DNA of 64,000 nt. Source: Acetobacter aceti. Its GTDB lineage: Bacteria > Pseudomonadota > Alphaproteobacteria > Acetobacterales > Acetobacteraceae. The notes under the pieces were generated by a model. The model searched no databases, was not told where the DNA came from, and was given only the letters and a program-made list of their open reading frames with translations. The DNA is taken from positions 1,364,001 to 1,428,000 of the forward strand of contig NZ_CP014692.1 in assembly GCF_002005445.1 (NCBI RefSeq), read 5' to 3'. Made by a program: the position numbers and the translations under genes. Position 1 is the first letter of the stretch; each line of letters starts with the position of its first letter. Of this stretch, positions 33,467 to 42,359 are shown piece by piece.

Positions 33467-33996
33467 TTAAGCAGTATGCTGATTGCAATGAACTGCACGG
33501 CTCATGAAGATAGGTTTCAGTTTGTCGTAGCGGATTGCGATAGCGCGGAACTATTTGATTTTATTGAAAAACTATCGATCAGGTTTCGTTCGCTATAGAG
33601 AGCGAAAGCTGTTTTCGTGTGTGTCGTTCTGTTGTTTTTTGACGGGATGAGCAGAGTAATCCCGCATCCTTTTTTGCGGGCACCCACGCTGTGCTGATGC
33701 GCCCGGACAGTCGTGCCGTCGATAATCATATATTCATTGGTTATGATCGGCGGCTAGATGACGCAAGATCCGCTCGATTACACTACTGTTACAACGGCGG
33801 AGACGGCGGAGCATGTTTTTCCAGTCTCAGAAAGAGGCGGGAAGGTCACATCATCGAACGATCGCGTGGTAGCGACGCAGCCGGGCTGCCACGAACAGAC
33901 GGTTATCCGCAGCCGTGCCTCCCACATGACCTTCCCGCCCGGCAGAAAATCCTTTATCCACTCCCGCCGGTCGTCGCGTAAACCATGACGCCGCAT
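33467..33996 (-). pseudogene. Decayed IS5-family transposase (several frameshifts, internal deletion)
   Basis: On the minus strand, fragments line up in order with an IS5-family transposase but in changing frames: MRRHGLRDDRREWIKDFLPG at 33996 downward, then HVGGTAADNRLFVAAR after a frameshift, ERILRHLAAD, NEYMIIDGTTVRAHQHS, an abrupt jump to LIPSKNNRT and SERNLIDSF, and finally IRYDKLKPIFMSRAVHCN ending at a stop at 33467. The total is about 530 bp, against about 750-800 for an intact gene, so segments are missing. It differs from the intact neighbour IS and marks an older insertion. Terminal repeats were not identified. Confidence 0.8.
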
Positions 33997-34177
33997 GCGT
34001 CTGTCTCCCTCAAAACCGGGAAAACAGACATTATAGAGCGCCAGAAAGTACAACCATCAGGTATCTCACTCAGGACTTAACTGACGATACGCCGTAGTAA
34101 GGTATTACAATTTTATGCTTTCAGGTTCCTTTGAAGCCGGCTCTGAGAAAATCTGGCGTCATGATGCTCTCATCTAG

Positions 34178-35037
34178 AGGGTGTTATGTACTTTCGCGCG
34201 TGATTGTTTCAGTAATGCTGAATGAAGCAAGCTCGCAAGCCGTATCCCTCTGACGTGTCAGACGAAGAATGGTCGTTGGTTGTTCCGTATCTGGTTCTGA
34301 TGCGAGAGGACGCGGAACAGCGGCGGCATGATCTGCGCGAACTGTTCAACGGGTTGCGCTACGTGATCCGCTACGGGATCGCCTGGCGCGCCATGCCGAA
34401 CGATCTGCCGCCCTGGTCGGCGGTCTATCAGCAATCCCGTCGCTGGATGGAGGCAGGCTGCTTCGAAGCGCTGGCGTCTGACCTGCGTGCTGTGCTGCGC
34501 ATGGCCTCAGGCCGCAAGGCGGAACCCACGGCGGCTATTCTTGACAGCCGAACCTTGCGTTCGACGCCGGAGAGCGGGGCACGCGCCGGATATGATGGGG
34601 CCAAACGCAAAAAGGGCTCGAAACTGCATATGGCCGTGGACACGTTTGGCCATCTGCTGGCCCTGCACGTCACGCCAGCCAATCGGGACGATCGCGCCGA
34701 GGTCGGACGCCTCGCTGCTGCCATTCAGGAAGTGACGGACGAAAGCGTCGAACTGGCCTATGTCGATCAGGGATATACGGGTGAGAGGCCGGCAGAGGCA
34801 GCGCGGGCTCACGGTATCGCCCTTGAGGTCGTCAAATTGCCCGAGGCCAAGCGCGGTTTTGTTCTGCTACCTCGTCGCTGGGTCGTCGAAAGATCTTTCG
34901 CATGGGCCACGCGATGCCGTAGGCTCGTCAAGGATTACGAGCGCTATGCCTCAACACTCGCAAGTCTCCATGTCGTCGCTTTCGCATGCTTCATGCTCAG
35001 AAACGCCGCTATACTCGCTCAAGGTGCATAACACCTT
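34178..35037. mobile_element. Intact IS5-family insertion sequence, 860 bp
   Basis: Imperfect terminal inverted repeats match at 12 of 14 bases: AGGGTGTTATGTAC at 34178-34191, and AAGGTGTTATGCAC read inward from 35037. CTAG flanks both ends (34174-34177 and 35038-35041), consistent with a target duplication of this AT-centred site. One transposase gene fills the element and its stop is six bases from the right end. Confidence 0.9.
34222..35031 (+). CDS. IS5-family transposase, intact
   Basis: 269 residues in one frame. The N-terminal helical domain begins YPSDVSDEEWSLVVPYL. DDE residues are in ILDSRTL, YVDQGYTG and RWVVERSFAW, with the Y-x2-R-x3-E-x6-K signature of IS4/IS5 enzymes around RRWVVERSFAWATRCRRLVKD. 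It cuts and pastes the 860-bp element. No stop or frameshift, so it may be active. The family is common in acetic acid bacteria, where such elements cause loss of ethanol oxidation or polymer formation (known for the group, not shown here). Confidence 0.93.
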   Translation: MKQARKPYPSDVSDEEWSLVVPYLVLMREDAEQRRHDLRELFNGLRYVIRYGIAWRAMPNDLPPWSAVYQQSRRWMEAGCFEALASDLRAVLRMASGRKAEPTAAILDSRTLRSTPESGARAGYDGAKRKKGSKLHMAVDTFGHLLALHVTPANRDDRAEVGRLAAAIQEVTDESVELAYVDQGYTGERPAEAARAHGIALEVVKLPEAKRGFVLLPRRWVVERSFAWATRCRRLVKDYERYASTLASLHVVAFACFMLRNAAILAQGA

Positions 35038-35237
35038 CTAGACGAGGGGTGCTTGCATAGAATATTTTGGTGGTATAGGCGAAGTGGCGCTGCGAGGGTT
35101 ATCTTTGCATAGGTCGCTTGCGGTTGGGATACGTAAAGCAGAGTGCGGCGTTCTGATCGTGGTGTGTGTGTGACACAGCTGCACAGCAGATTAGACGGCT
35201 TTCCATCGCCTGCGGGATTTAGGATAAGATACCAAAA

Positions 35238-35978
35238 ATGCTAGACAGCAAGAAAATTGCGGTAGTACTGCCAGCCTATAATGCCGCTCTCACCCTCGAC
35301 AGAACCTGCGCCGAGATACCGCGTGATCTGGTTGACGACGTGATTCTGACTGATGACGCGAGCAGTGACAACACAATGGCGCTGGCACAAGAGCTTGGGT
35401 TGCATGTCATACGTCACGAGAAAAACCGTGGATATGGAGGTAACCAGAAGACTTGTTACGCGGAGGCTCTGGCGCGCGGTGCGGACATTGTCATCATGCT
35501 GCACCCGGATTATCAATATTCGCCTCGCCTTCTCAGGGCGATGTGCGCGATGCTCACTTCTGGGCATTATGATGTGGTGATCGCCTCGCGTATTCTTGGC
35601 AAGGGGGCACTGTCTGGCGGGATGCCACTCTATAAATATATTGCGAACCGCGCCCTGACCTTCACGCAAAATATTCTGATGAATGCAAAGCTGTCCGAGT
35701 ATCACACTGGGTATCGCGGCTGGACCCGTGAAGTTCTTGAAACGCTCCCGCTTTCACGGTGTTCGGACGATTTTGTATTTGACAATCAAATGCTTGCCCT
35801 AGCGCTTGATGCAGGCTTCCGGGTTGGTGAGATTTCCTGCCCAACACGATATTTCGAAGAAGCTTCATCAATCAACCTTCGTCGCAGCGTTACCTACGGC
35901 CTAGGATGTCTGCGTACCTCTGCTCAGTATCGTCTGCATCGCATGGGACTCAATCGCTCCGGCTTGTTCAAGCGTTAA
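35238..35978 (+). CDS. Glycosyltransferase family 2, polyprenyl-phosphate glycosyltransferase-like
   Basis: 246 residues. GT-A fold: [12 protein letters not shown], the nucleotide-binding [19 protein letters not shown] and [10 protein letters not shown], where the usual DxD metal site is HPD as in a subgroup of dolichol-phosphate-mannose synthase-like enzymes. [16 protein letters not shown] follows. It lacks the two C-terminal membrane helices of GtrB. It probably moves a sugar from a nucleotide donor to undecaprenyl phosphate. First gene of a three-gene module; three bases from the next gene. Confidence 0.85.
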   Translation: MLDSKKIAVVLPAYNAALTLDRTCAEIPRDLVDDVILTDDASSDNTMALAQELGLHVIRHEKNRGYGGNQKTCYAEALARGADIVIMLHPDYQYSPRLLRAMCAMLTSGHYDVVIASRILGKGALSGGMPLYKYIANRALTFTQNILMNAKLSEYHTGYRGWTREVLETLPLSRCSDDFVFDNQMLALALDAGFRVGEISCPTRYFEEASSINLRRSVTYGLGCLRTSAQYRLHRMGLNRSGLFKR

Positions 35979-35980
35979 GC

Positions 35981-36757
35981 ATGTCCGGAAGCGTTCTCTC
36001 GCGTCGCTCTGCTTTGCTGGCGACCGTTCTCGGTGTTTTAGTAATCGCCGGGACGGCAACAGGGCTTATTCTCCGCCACGATACTGAAATCGTGACGCAC
36101 TTCGTTGCGTGGGTCAACGCGTTGCGTTCTCATTCACCGATCGCTGGTTGGCTGATCTGCGCGGGTGTGCAGACTCTGGTGGCCTTGTGCGGCTTTCTGC
36201 CCGCTTCAGTTGGGGCGATTGCCAGCGGTATGATTTTTGGTCTGATTGACGGATTTATTCTGTCGGGAACTGCCACTCTGATTGGTGCTCTAGGGGCGTT
36301 CTGTCTGAGCCGTTCATTTCTCCGTGGACCGATCCATGCCTGGCTCCGTCGTGGCCGATTCATGGCGATTCTCGATGATACGGCGCTTACATACGGCTGG
36401 AAACTTGTCTGCCTTCTGCGTGTGTCGCCGGTCATGCCCTTTGCCGTAACCAGCTACGCGCTTGGTCTGACTCCCTTAAGTATGCGGAATTACCTGATTG
36501 GCACTCTTGCGGCTCTTCCGTCCTTATTCGGATATGTGGCGATGGGGCAGTTGGCCGTTAGCGGAGCCACGACAATGGGGAAGGGAGCTGGTTGGCTGCA
36601 CGATGGGATGATCGCCATCGCGCTTCTGGGAACGGTCTTGCTGTTGTGGCAGTTTGGCAGTGTAGCTCGGCGATTTCTTGCCGTGCCGGTGACGATTGAT
36701 CCCAAGTCCTTGCCTGCTGCTGACGCCACGGTCCGGAACGAAGCTGGAATTCGATGA
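35981..36757 (+). CDS. VTT/DedA-domain membrane protein (TVP38/TMEM64 type)
   Basis: 258 residues from ATG 35981. One N-terminal helix, then the VTT domain: LVALCGFLPASVGAIASGMIFG, a helical hairpin TATLIGALGAFCLSRSFL and RVSPVMPFAVTSYALGLT, and a C-terminal helix (IAIALLGTVLLLWQFG). VTT proteins act in lipid scrambling or undecaprenyl phosphate recycling. In this gene order it sits where GtrA flippases stand in classic gtr modules, so a lipid-linked sugar flippase role is inferred. Overlaps the next gene by four bases. Confidence 0.8.
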   Translation: MSGSVLSRRSALLATVLGVLVIAGTATGLILRHDTEIVTHFVAWVNALRSHSPIAGWLICAGVQTLVALCGFLPASVGAIASGMIFGLIDGFILSGTATLIGALGAFCLSRSFLRGPIHAWLRRGRFMAILDDTALTYGWKLVCLLRVSPVMPFAVTSYALGLTPLSMRNYLIGTLAALPSLFGYVAMGQLAVSGATTMGKGAGWLHDGMIAIALLGTVLLLWQFGSVARRFLAVPVTIDPKSLPAADATVRNEAGIR

Positions 36758-38001
36758 CAATTCTGCGCAGTGTCGAGAGCGCCCTGTCCCGCAGGCGGGG
36801 CATCGCCATACTCCTCGTTTTTTATGCGTTCCTGATCTGCCTGCGTGCGCCGGATATCATTATCACCGGTCGGTTCTGGGCCGAGGAAGGCAAAATCTTC
36901 TATGTGAATGCCCTGCAGACTGGTCCGCTGGAAGCGATTTTTACGTCCTATGGCGGTTATCTCAACCTCATAGCGAACGCCTCGACAACTGCTGCACGCT
37001 GGCTCCTGCCGATGGAACTGGCGCCATATATGACGATTGCGACGGGTCTTGCATTCCAGCTTCTTCCGGCTTTCCTTGTTCTGACGGCCCGCGACATCTG
37101 GCTTCGGCCTCCGTTGATTCGTCTGGCCGCGCTGGGCATCATGCTGTTTACGCCCTCAAGTTCTGAAATCTGGCTCCAGACCCTGCATTGCCAGTTTGAG
37201 CTGGCGCTGGCGTGTTCCCTGATCATTACTTTCGAGACCGTTGGCGGAGTGGTTGGCGGTATTCGCCTCATAACGCTGTTCCTCGCTCCGCTCTGTGGTC
37301 CCGGAGCAATCGTCTTACTGCTACCTCTCGCCCTCAGACTCGCCTCTGACAGGACGAAGGCGAGACTGATACAGTTTCTGGTGCTTGGCATAGGCGCTGC
37401 CATCCAGATGCTGTTTTTCTTTCATGTTGAATCTGGTCGCGGCAATCATCTTCCGCTCAATATCGCGCTCGCAGTAGTCTTTGCCCGCGAGCCTCTGGTA
37501 ATGTTTCTGGGTGTGGGCGCACGGACTCATGCGCTGATTGCCGGTTTTCATCATAAATTTATGGTTGATCCGAAGGTAATAAGTCGTGCGGATATTGATG
37601 CAGTGTTGTTCTTCGGGATAGCTTTTCTGCTTTCCCTCCGTGTCCGTCCTGCATTTTGGCTTCTTCTTACCAACGCCGTCTTCACAGGTGCAGCCATTTA
37701 TGGCTCTATCGGTGGAGCGATAGATCAGCTCGATGTCTTTGTCGGAGAACGCTACATCTTCGTTGGGCAGTCGTTGTGTGGACTGATGTTTGTGGCTTTT
37801 GCCGCAGCTGTAAAAGGAAAGATGTGCTGGCTGGGTGGTGCTATTATTGTCTGGTTACTTGTTATCGGTGTGACGAATTATTGGCATCCCGTATTCAATT
37901 TGACGGGACCTGATTGGCGGCATGAAGTAACGCTCTGGCGCGCAGATCATCATCATCTTATTCAAATCTGGCCGAATGGCTGGACGATTGCTCTTCCATA
38001 A
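36754..38001 (+). CDS. Polytopic membrane protein, possible GT-C type glycosyltransferase
   Basis: 415 residues with about ten hydrophobic spans. After the first span there is a polar loop GRFWAEEGKIFYVNAL with adjacent Glu residues, a position where GT-C transferases place catalytic acids. A periplasmic-type tail (PVFNLTGPDWRHEVTLW) is rich in Trp and His. It has the size and setting of a GtrS-like transferase that adds the flipped sugar to a surface polymer, but no family match is certain. ATGA overlap with the VTT gene. Confidence 0.65.
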   Translation: MTILRSVESALSRRRGIAILLVFYAFLICLRAPDIIITGRFWAEEGKIFYVNALQTGPLEAIFTSYGGYLNLIANASTTAARWLLPMELAPYMTIATGLAFQLLPAFLVLTARDIWLRPPLIRLAALGIMLFTPSSSEIWLQTLHCQFELALACSLIITFETVGGVVGGIRLITLFLAPLCGPGAIVLLLPLALRLASDRTKARLIQFLVLGIGAAIQMLFFFHVESGRGNHLPLNIALAVVFAREPLVMFLGVGARTHALIAGFHHKFMVDPKVISRADIDAVLFFGIAFLLSLRVRPAFWLLLTNAVFTGAAIYGSIGGAIDQLDVFVGERYIFVGQSLCGLMFVAFAAAVKGKMCWLGGAIIVWLLVIGVTNYWHPVFNLTGPDWRHEVTLWRADHHHLIQIWPNGWTIALP

Positions 38002-38008
38002 GGCTTGG

Positions 38009-38042
38009 ATTTCCTTTTGAGTAGCCACCCAAAGGAAATTTT
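38009..38042 (+). terminator. Weak intrinsic terminator of the glycosylation module
   Basis: ATTTCCTTT at 38009-38017 pairs perfectly with AAAGGAAAT at 38031-38039, 13-base loop, followed by a short T-run. It begins eight bases past the last stop codon. The stem is AT-rich, hence weak. Confidence 0.45.
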
Positions 38043-38633
38043 GTATCTGTCTTTCTGAACATAAAATCGCATCAATGTGTAATATAATCAAAATCCTCAA
38101 ATGGATGGATCATGTATATTGCAAAATTCGATGATAAATCTGGTATTTATCTGTGAAATAATTTTAGGTTATTTTGACAAAATCTCTACTGTTCCTGATA
38201 GGGCAGGATCGCTACTCAAAGTGGCCGATAATGAATGCAACCTGCTTCCATAGTGTAACAGTCGGCAGATTCTCTTCTCAAAAAAAAAGGCTTTTCCGCA
38301 CAGCCTTCGGATGAACAAAGATATCTGAATTTTAAAACTACACCCAGTGCAGTGTGTAGTGATCAGACTCGACCGGCTGCTATCCATAGGCGGGCGGCTT
38401 CATCTACGAGCCTGCAAATTATGGCTTGCGCTTGGGAAAAGGAAGAAAACCCGGTTTCTGGCAAGATATCAGAGGTGGGATGACGGTCTGTTAGCAGGGA
38501 TGATGATGACCCCTGCATTGACATTCCCTGACGTTTTCCCTTCATCACCCTGCGTATTGTCGGGTTTTCCCGTACAGATAGCCCGCCGGATGACGGGCTG
38601 ACCTCATGCCATCATCAGTCCAGGAGCAGCCGA
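38043..38633. other. 591-bp AT-rich intergenic region before fabD
   Basis: No convincing gene on either strand. It separates the accessory glycosylation module from the conserved fatty-acid cluster and should carry the fabD promoter close to its right end. A poly-A run near 38279-38288 is the only marked feature. Confidence 0.45.
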
Positions 38634-39605
38634 ATGTCTGTCTACGCTTTTGTTTTTCCGGGTCAGGGAAGTCAGTCTCCCGGCATGGGGCAGGATCTGG
38701 CGGATGCTTTTCCGGCAGCACGGGAGGTCTTTCAGGAAGTTGATGACGCGCTGGAGGAGAAGCTTTCAAAGATTATTTTTGAAGGCCCGGTGGAGGATCT
38801 TACGAGCACGGAAAACACCCAGCCAGCGTTGATGGCGGTGTCCATGGCTGTGGTTCGCGTTCTGGAGCGGGAAGGTGGCGTGGATTTCAGCGCCAGAGCG
38901 ACGCTGATGGCTGGCCACTCCCTCGGTGAATACTCTGCCCTTGCAGCGGCACGTTCTTTCGGAGTTGCTGAAACAGCCCGTCTCCTGCGTCTGCGTGGCC
39001 GTGCGATGCAGCGTGCTGTGCCCGCCGGTGAAGGTGGGATGGCGGCACTGATCGGTGTGACCCCTGAGCAGGCTCAGGAACTGTGCGAGGAAGCGGCGGT
39101 TCTCAGAACTGAAGGACGACCGGATCAGCGTGAAATCCTTGAGGTCGCCAACGATAATGGTGGCGGTCAGATCGTGATTTCGGGCCAGATGGCGGCGATC
39201 GACAGGGCAATTGTGATCGCCAAGGAGAAGGGCGTCAAAAGGGCCGTCAAACTGCCTGTTTCCGCACCGTTCCACTGCTCCCTGATGCGTCCGGCAGCGG
39301 ACGAGATGGCCGAGGCTCTGGATGGCGCCGAGGTGAAGACTCCCATCGTGCCCATCATTGCGAATGTGACGGCAGCGAAAGTGACATCGCCCGACATGAT
39401 TCGTGAACTGCTGGTCAAGCAGGTGACCGGCACGGTCCGCTGGCGGGAAAGTGTCGACGCGATGGTCGGCATGGGTGTCGATCATTTTGTGGAACTGGGA
39501 GCCGGTAAGGTGCTTTCAGGTCTGATCCGCCGAATCGCACCGGATGTGAAAGCCGAGTCTGTCGGCACGCTCGACACCATCGACAGCTTCCTCAAGACCC
39601 TCTGA
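38634..39605 (+). CDS. fabD: Malonyl-CoA:ACP transacylase
   Basis: 323 residues. FPGQGSQSPGMG at the N-terminus, nucleophile Ser in AGHSLGEYSAL near residue 97, catalytic His in SAPFHCSLM, and the C-terminal VELGAGKVLSGL are all intact. It loads malonate from CoA onto acyl carrier protein. Start ATG 38634 follows AGGAG. First gene of the fab cluster, 48 bp before fabG. Confidence 0.97.
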   Translation: MSVYAFVFPGQGSQSPGMGQDLADAFPAAREVFQEVDDALEEKLSKIIFEGPVEDLTSTENTQPALMAVSMAVVRVLEREGGVDFSARATLMAGHSLGEYSALAAARSFGVAETARLLRLRGRAMQRAVPAGEGGMAALIGVTPEQAQELCEEAAVLRTEGRPDQREILEVANDNGGGQIVISGQMAAIDRAIVIAKEKGVKRAVKLPVSAPFHCSLMRPAADEMAEALDGAEVKTPIVPIIANVTAAKVTSPDMIRELLVKQVTGTVRWRESVDAMVGMGVDHFVELGAGKVLSGLIRRIAPDVKAESVGTLDTIDSFLKTL

Positions 39606-39653
39606 CGGTCTTTCCTCCTTCGGTCTGATTTTCTTCGAACAGGACAGAGATTT

Positions 39654-40397
39654 ATGTTCAGTCTTACCAACAAGGTCGCACTCGTTACCGGCGCAACAGG
39701 CGGCATCGGCGAGGCCATCGCCCGTCAGCTTCATCACCAGGGCGCGACAGTCATTCTGTCCGGCACCCGGGAATCCGTGCTGGCCGAGCGGGCTGCCGCT
39801 CTGGGCGGTGAGCGCGTGCATGTTGTCGCAGCGGATCTTTCCGACCCGGCGGCAGCGGAGCAGCTGGTGGCCCGTGCGGAGGAAGCAGCCGGAGCGCCGC
39901 TCGATATTCTCGTGAATAACGCGGGGCTTACGCGCGACACGCTCGCCATCCGCATGAAGGATGAGGACTGGTCAAGGGTGATCGAGGTCGATCTTGCCTC
40001 GCCGTTCCGACTCTGCCGCGCGGTGCTCAAGGGCATGCTGCGTCGGCGTGCGGGCCGGATCATCAGTATCGCTTCCGTCGTCGGGACAACCGGCAATGCC
40101 GGACAGGCCAACTATGCCGCCGCCAAGGCCGGGCTGGTGGGCATGACCAAGTCTCTCGCGCAGGAAGCTGGTTCCCGTGGCGTGACGCTGAACGTGGTTG
40201 CTCCGGGCTTTATCGCCACGGCGATGACGGATGTCCTGCCTGACGCCCAGAAGGAAAAGCTGGTGGGATCCATTCCTCTGGGCCGCATGGGCTCGCCTGA
40301 CGATGTGGCTTCGGCCGTGGTATATCTGGCGTCGGAAGAGGCGGCATGGGTCACCGGCGCAACACTGCATGTTAACGGCGGTATGGCGATGATATGA
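39654..40397 (+). CDS. fabG: 3-oxoacyl-ACP reductase
   Basis: 247 residues, typical of FabG. NADP-binding TGATGGIGEAIA, NNAGLTRD, and the catalytic Tyr/Lys in NYAAAKAGLVGMTKSLAQE are present, with the closing GATLHVNGGMAM. It reduces 3-oxoacyl-ACP in each elongation cycle. Lies between fabD and acpP in the same direction. Confidence 0.96.
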   Translation: MFSLTNKVALVTGATGGIGEAIARQLHHQGATVILSGTRESVLAERAAALGGERVHVVAADLSDPAAAEQLVARAEEAAGAPLDILVNNAGLTRDTLAIRMKDEDWSRVIEVDLASPFRLCRAVLKGMLRRRAGRIISIASVVGTTGNAGQANYAAAKAGLVGMTKSLAQEAGSRGVTLNVVAPGFIATAMTDVLPDAQKEKLVGSIPLGRMGSPDDVASAVVYLASEEAAWVTGATLHVNGGMAMI

Positions 40398-40399
40398 GG

Positions 40400-40669
40400 C
40401 GAATTCTCCGGAATTCGTTGCAGAGACTACCTTTTCTCGAAAACGTGAGCTAAGGAAGGTGACTGGTCTTGAACCCGGTGCGATCATGAAACGTCATGCT
40501 TTTCATGCATCCGCTTGGCGGCGGGAATATTTCCGTGCTAATCGCCCCGCAGCCTCGTTGGGCATACCTCGGTTGCCCCGTTCGAATGCCCTGCTCCGGC
40601 TTGTGGCCGGGACGGGGTGAGCGCCAACCATTCGCCCGAAATGCTTGGGCATACAGGAAGCAGAAACAG
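40400..40669 (+). promoter_or_regulatory. Long structured leader of acpP
   Basis: A 272-bp gap precedes acpP. A 7-bp hairpin (CGAATTC/GAATTCG, 40400-40417) follows fabG. Further on, a nested fold is possible: GGTTG 40571-40575 with CAACC 40625-40629, CCCCGT 40576-40581 with ACGGGG 40612-40617, and CCGGC 40596-40600 with GCCGG 40606-40610. This ends about 40 bases before the acpP start. It may hold a separate acpP promoter and an RNA element; function unproven. Confidence 0.35.
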
Positions 40670-40909
40670 ATGAGCGAAATCGCTGACAAGGTTAAGAAGA
40701 TCGTCGTCGAGCACCTCGGCGTTGAAGAGAGCAAGGTGACACCGGATGCGTCGTTCATCGACGATCTGGGCGCAGACAGCCTCGACACGGTCGAACTGGT
40801 GATGGCGTTTGAAGAAGCTTTCAACGTGGAAATCCCGGAAGACGCAGCCGAGAAGATCGCTACCGTGAAGGACGCGATTGATTACATCGAGGCACAGAAA
40901 GCCGCTTGA
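40670..40909 (+). CDS. acpP: Acyl carrier protein
   Basis: 79 residues, acidic, four-helix ACP. The phosphopantetheine site is Ser37 in [16 protein letters not shown]. Start ATG 40670 gives the normal [17 protein letters not shown]-terminus. It carries the growing acyl chain in fatty-acid synthesis. It has its own long leader and a hairpin terminator downstream, in keeping with the high, separate expression of acpP in bacteria. Confidence 0.97.
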   Translation: MSEIADKVKKIVVEHLGVEESKVTPDASFIDDLGADSLDTVELVMAFEEAFNVEIPEDAAEKIATVKDAIDYIEAQKAA

Positions 40910-40926
40910 GGTTCTCTGTATCTGAC

Positions 40927-40958
40927 GGGTCCACGCGTATGATGCGCGGACCCATTTT
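40927..40958 (+). terminator. Intrinsic terminator after acpP
   Basis: GGGTCCACGCG at 40927-40937 pairs with TGCGCGGACCC at 40943-40953 (one mismatch, one G-T pair), 5-base loop, followed by ATTTT. It lies 18 bp past the acpP stop and before fabF, so it would reduce but perhaps not block read-through into fabF. Confidence 0.68.
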
Positions 40959-40985
40959 GTTCTGAAAATCAGGGGGCGAGCGAGC

Positions 40986-42272
40986 TTGCTGCAGTCGGGC
41001 GGATCAGATTTGGGACGGAGACGCGTGGTCGTCACCGGTATGGGGATGGTAACGCCTCTCGGGCTTGGCACCGAGAACGTCTGGAAGCGTCTCATCGCGG
41101 GTGAAAGCGGTATTGACCGTATTCACGCGTTCGATCCGAGCGAACTTGCAGCGCATATTGGCGGTGAGGTGCCGGAAGGCCCCACAGCCGAGGGCAAGCT
41201 CACCATTTCGGACTGGATTCCTGTCAAGGACCAGAAGAAGATGGATCGCTTCATCCATCTTGGAATGATCGCGGCCGCGGAGGCTGTTGAGGATTCCGGA
41301 TGGAAGCCCGAGTCGGAAGAAGATCGCTGCGCCACCGGCGTGCAGATCGGCTCCGGAATTGGTGGTCTTCAGACGATCTATGAAGCCTCCATCACGGTTC
41401 ATGAAGGACGGGCGAAGCGTCTGTCTCCGTTCTTCATCCCGTCGGCGCTTGGTAATCTGGTCTCAGGAAACGTATCGATCCGGTACGGTTTCAAGGGGCC
41501 GAATCATTCAGCCGTAACGGCCTGCGCCACCGGCGTTCACGCCATTGGTGATGCTGCCCGTCTCATCATGTTCGGCGATGCCGATGTGATGGTTGCTGGT
41601 GGCGCCGAAGCCACAGTCTGCAAACTCGGTATTGCCGGGTTCTGCTCGGCCCGCGCCCTGTCCACCGGTTTCAACGATCGGCCGAAACAGGCTTCCCGTC
41701 CGTGGGACCGCGACCGTGACGGCTTTGTCATGGGCGAGGGAGCAGGCATCGTCGTGCTCGAGGAATACGAGCACGCCAAGAAGCGCGGTGCGAAGATTTA
41801 CGGTGAGATTGTGGGTTACGGCATGTCCGGTGACGCGCATCACATCACGGCTCCTGCCGAGGGGCATGAAGGCGCTTACCGTGCGATGTTCGCAGCAGTC
41901 CGCAGCGCCGGCATTACGCCGGGCGAGATCGGTTATGTGAATGCGCATGGCACATCCACCATGGCGGATGATCTGGAACTGGATGCGGTCGAGCGTCTCT
42001 TTGGCGACGAAGGTCGCAAGGTGGCCATGTCCTCCACAAAATCGGCGATCGGCCACCTTCTTGGCGCCGCCGGTGCGGTTGAAGCCATGTTCTCCATGCT
42101 GGCCATTCGTGACGGTGTTGTTCCCCCGACACTCAACCTCGACAATCCATCACGGGAAAGCATTATCGACCGCGTGGCGCATGAAGCGCAGCAGCGCAAG
42201 GTCAATATTGCGCTCTCAAACAGTTTTGGCTTTGGTGGCACCAACGCCAGTGTGATCGTCCGCGGCGTCTGA
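40986..42272 (+). CDS. fabF: 3-oxoacyl-ACP synthase II
   Basis: 428 residues from a TTG at 40986 behind an AGGGGG ribosome binding site; another TTG at 41010 is possible. Catalytic Cys in VTACATGVHAIGDA, first His in NAHGTSTMADDLE, second in KSAIGHLLGAAGAVEA, and the final GFGGTNASVI loop. It elongates acyl-ACP and controls the C16/C18 balance. The non-ATG start may limit translation relative to acpP. Followed by a terminator. Confidence 0.95.
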   Translation: MLQSGGSDLGRRRVVVTGMGMVTPLGLGTENVWKRLIAGESGIDRIHAFDPSELAAHIGGEVPEGPTAEGKLTISDWIPVKDQKKMDRFIHLGMIAAAEAVEDSGWKPESEEDRCATGVQIGSGIGGLQTIYEASITVHEGRAKRLSPFFIPSALGNLVSGNVSIRYGFKGPNHSAVTACATGVHAIGDAARLIMFGDADVMVAGGAEATVCKLGIAGFCSARALSTGFNDRPKQASRPWDRDRDGFVMGEGAGIVVLEEYEHAKKRGAKIYGEIVGYGMSGDAHHITAPAEGHEGAYRAMFAAVRSAGITPGEIGYVNAHGTSTMADDLELDAVERLFGDEGRKVAMSSTKSAIGHLLGAAGAVEAMFSMLAIRDGVVPPTLNLDNPSRESIIDRVAHEAQQRKVNIALSNSFGFGGTNASVIVRGV

Positions 42273-42304
42273 GCGCAGACGCACTCCGAACGGTTATCAT
42301 TCAG

Positions 42305-42329
42305 CAGGCCATCCTCGGATGGCCTGTTT
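42305..42329 (+). terminator. Intrinsic terminator after fabF
   Basis: CAGGCCATC at 42305-42313 with GATGGCCTG at 42318-42326, a 4-base loop and TTT. It lies 33 bp past the fabF stop and before the DUF3297 gene. Confidence 0.65.
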
Positions 42330-42359
42330 CATATCTGACCCGATACAGGTGTTTGTTTC

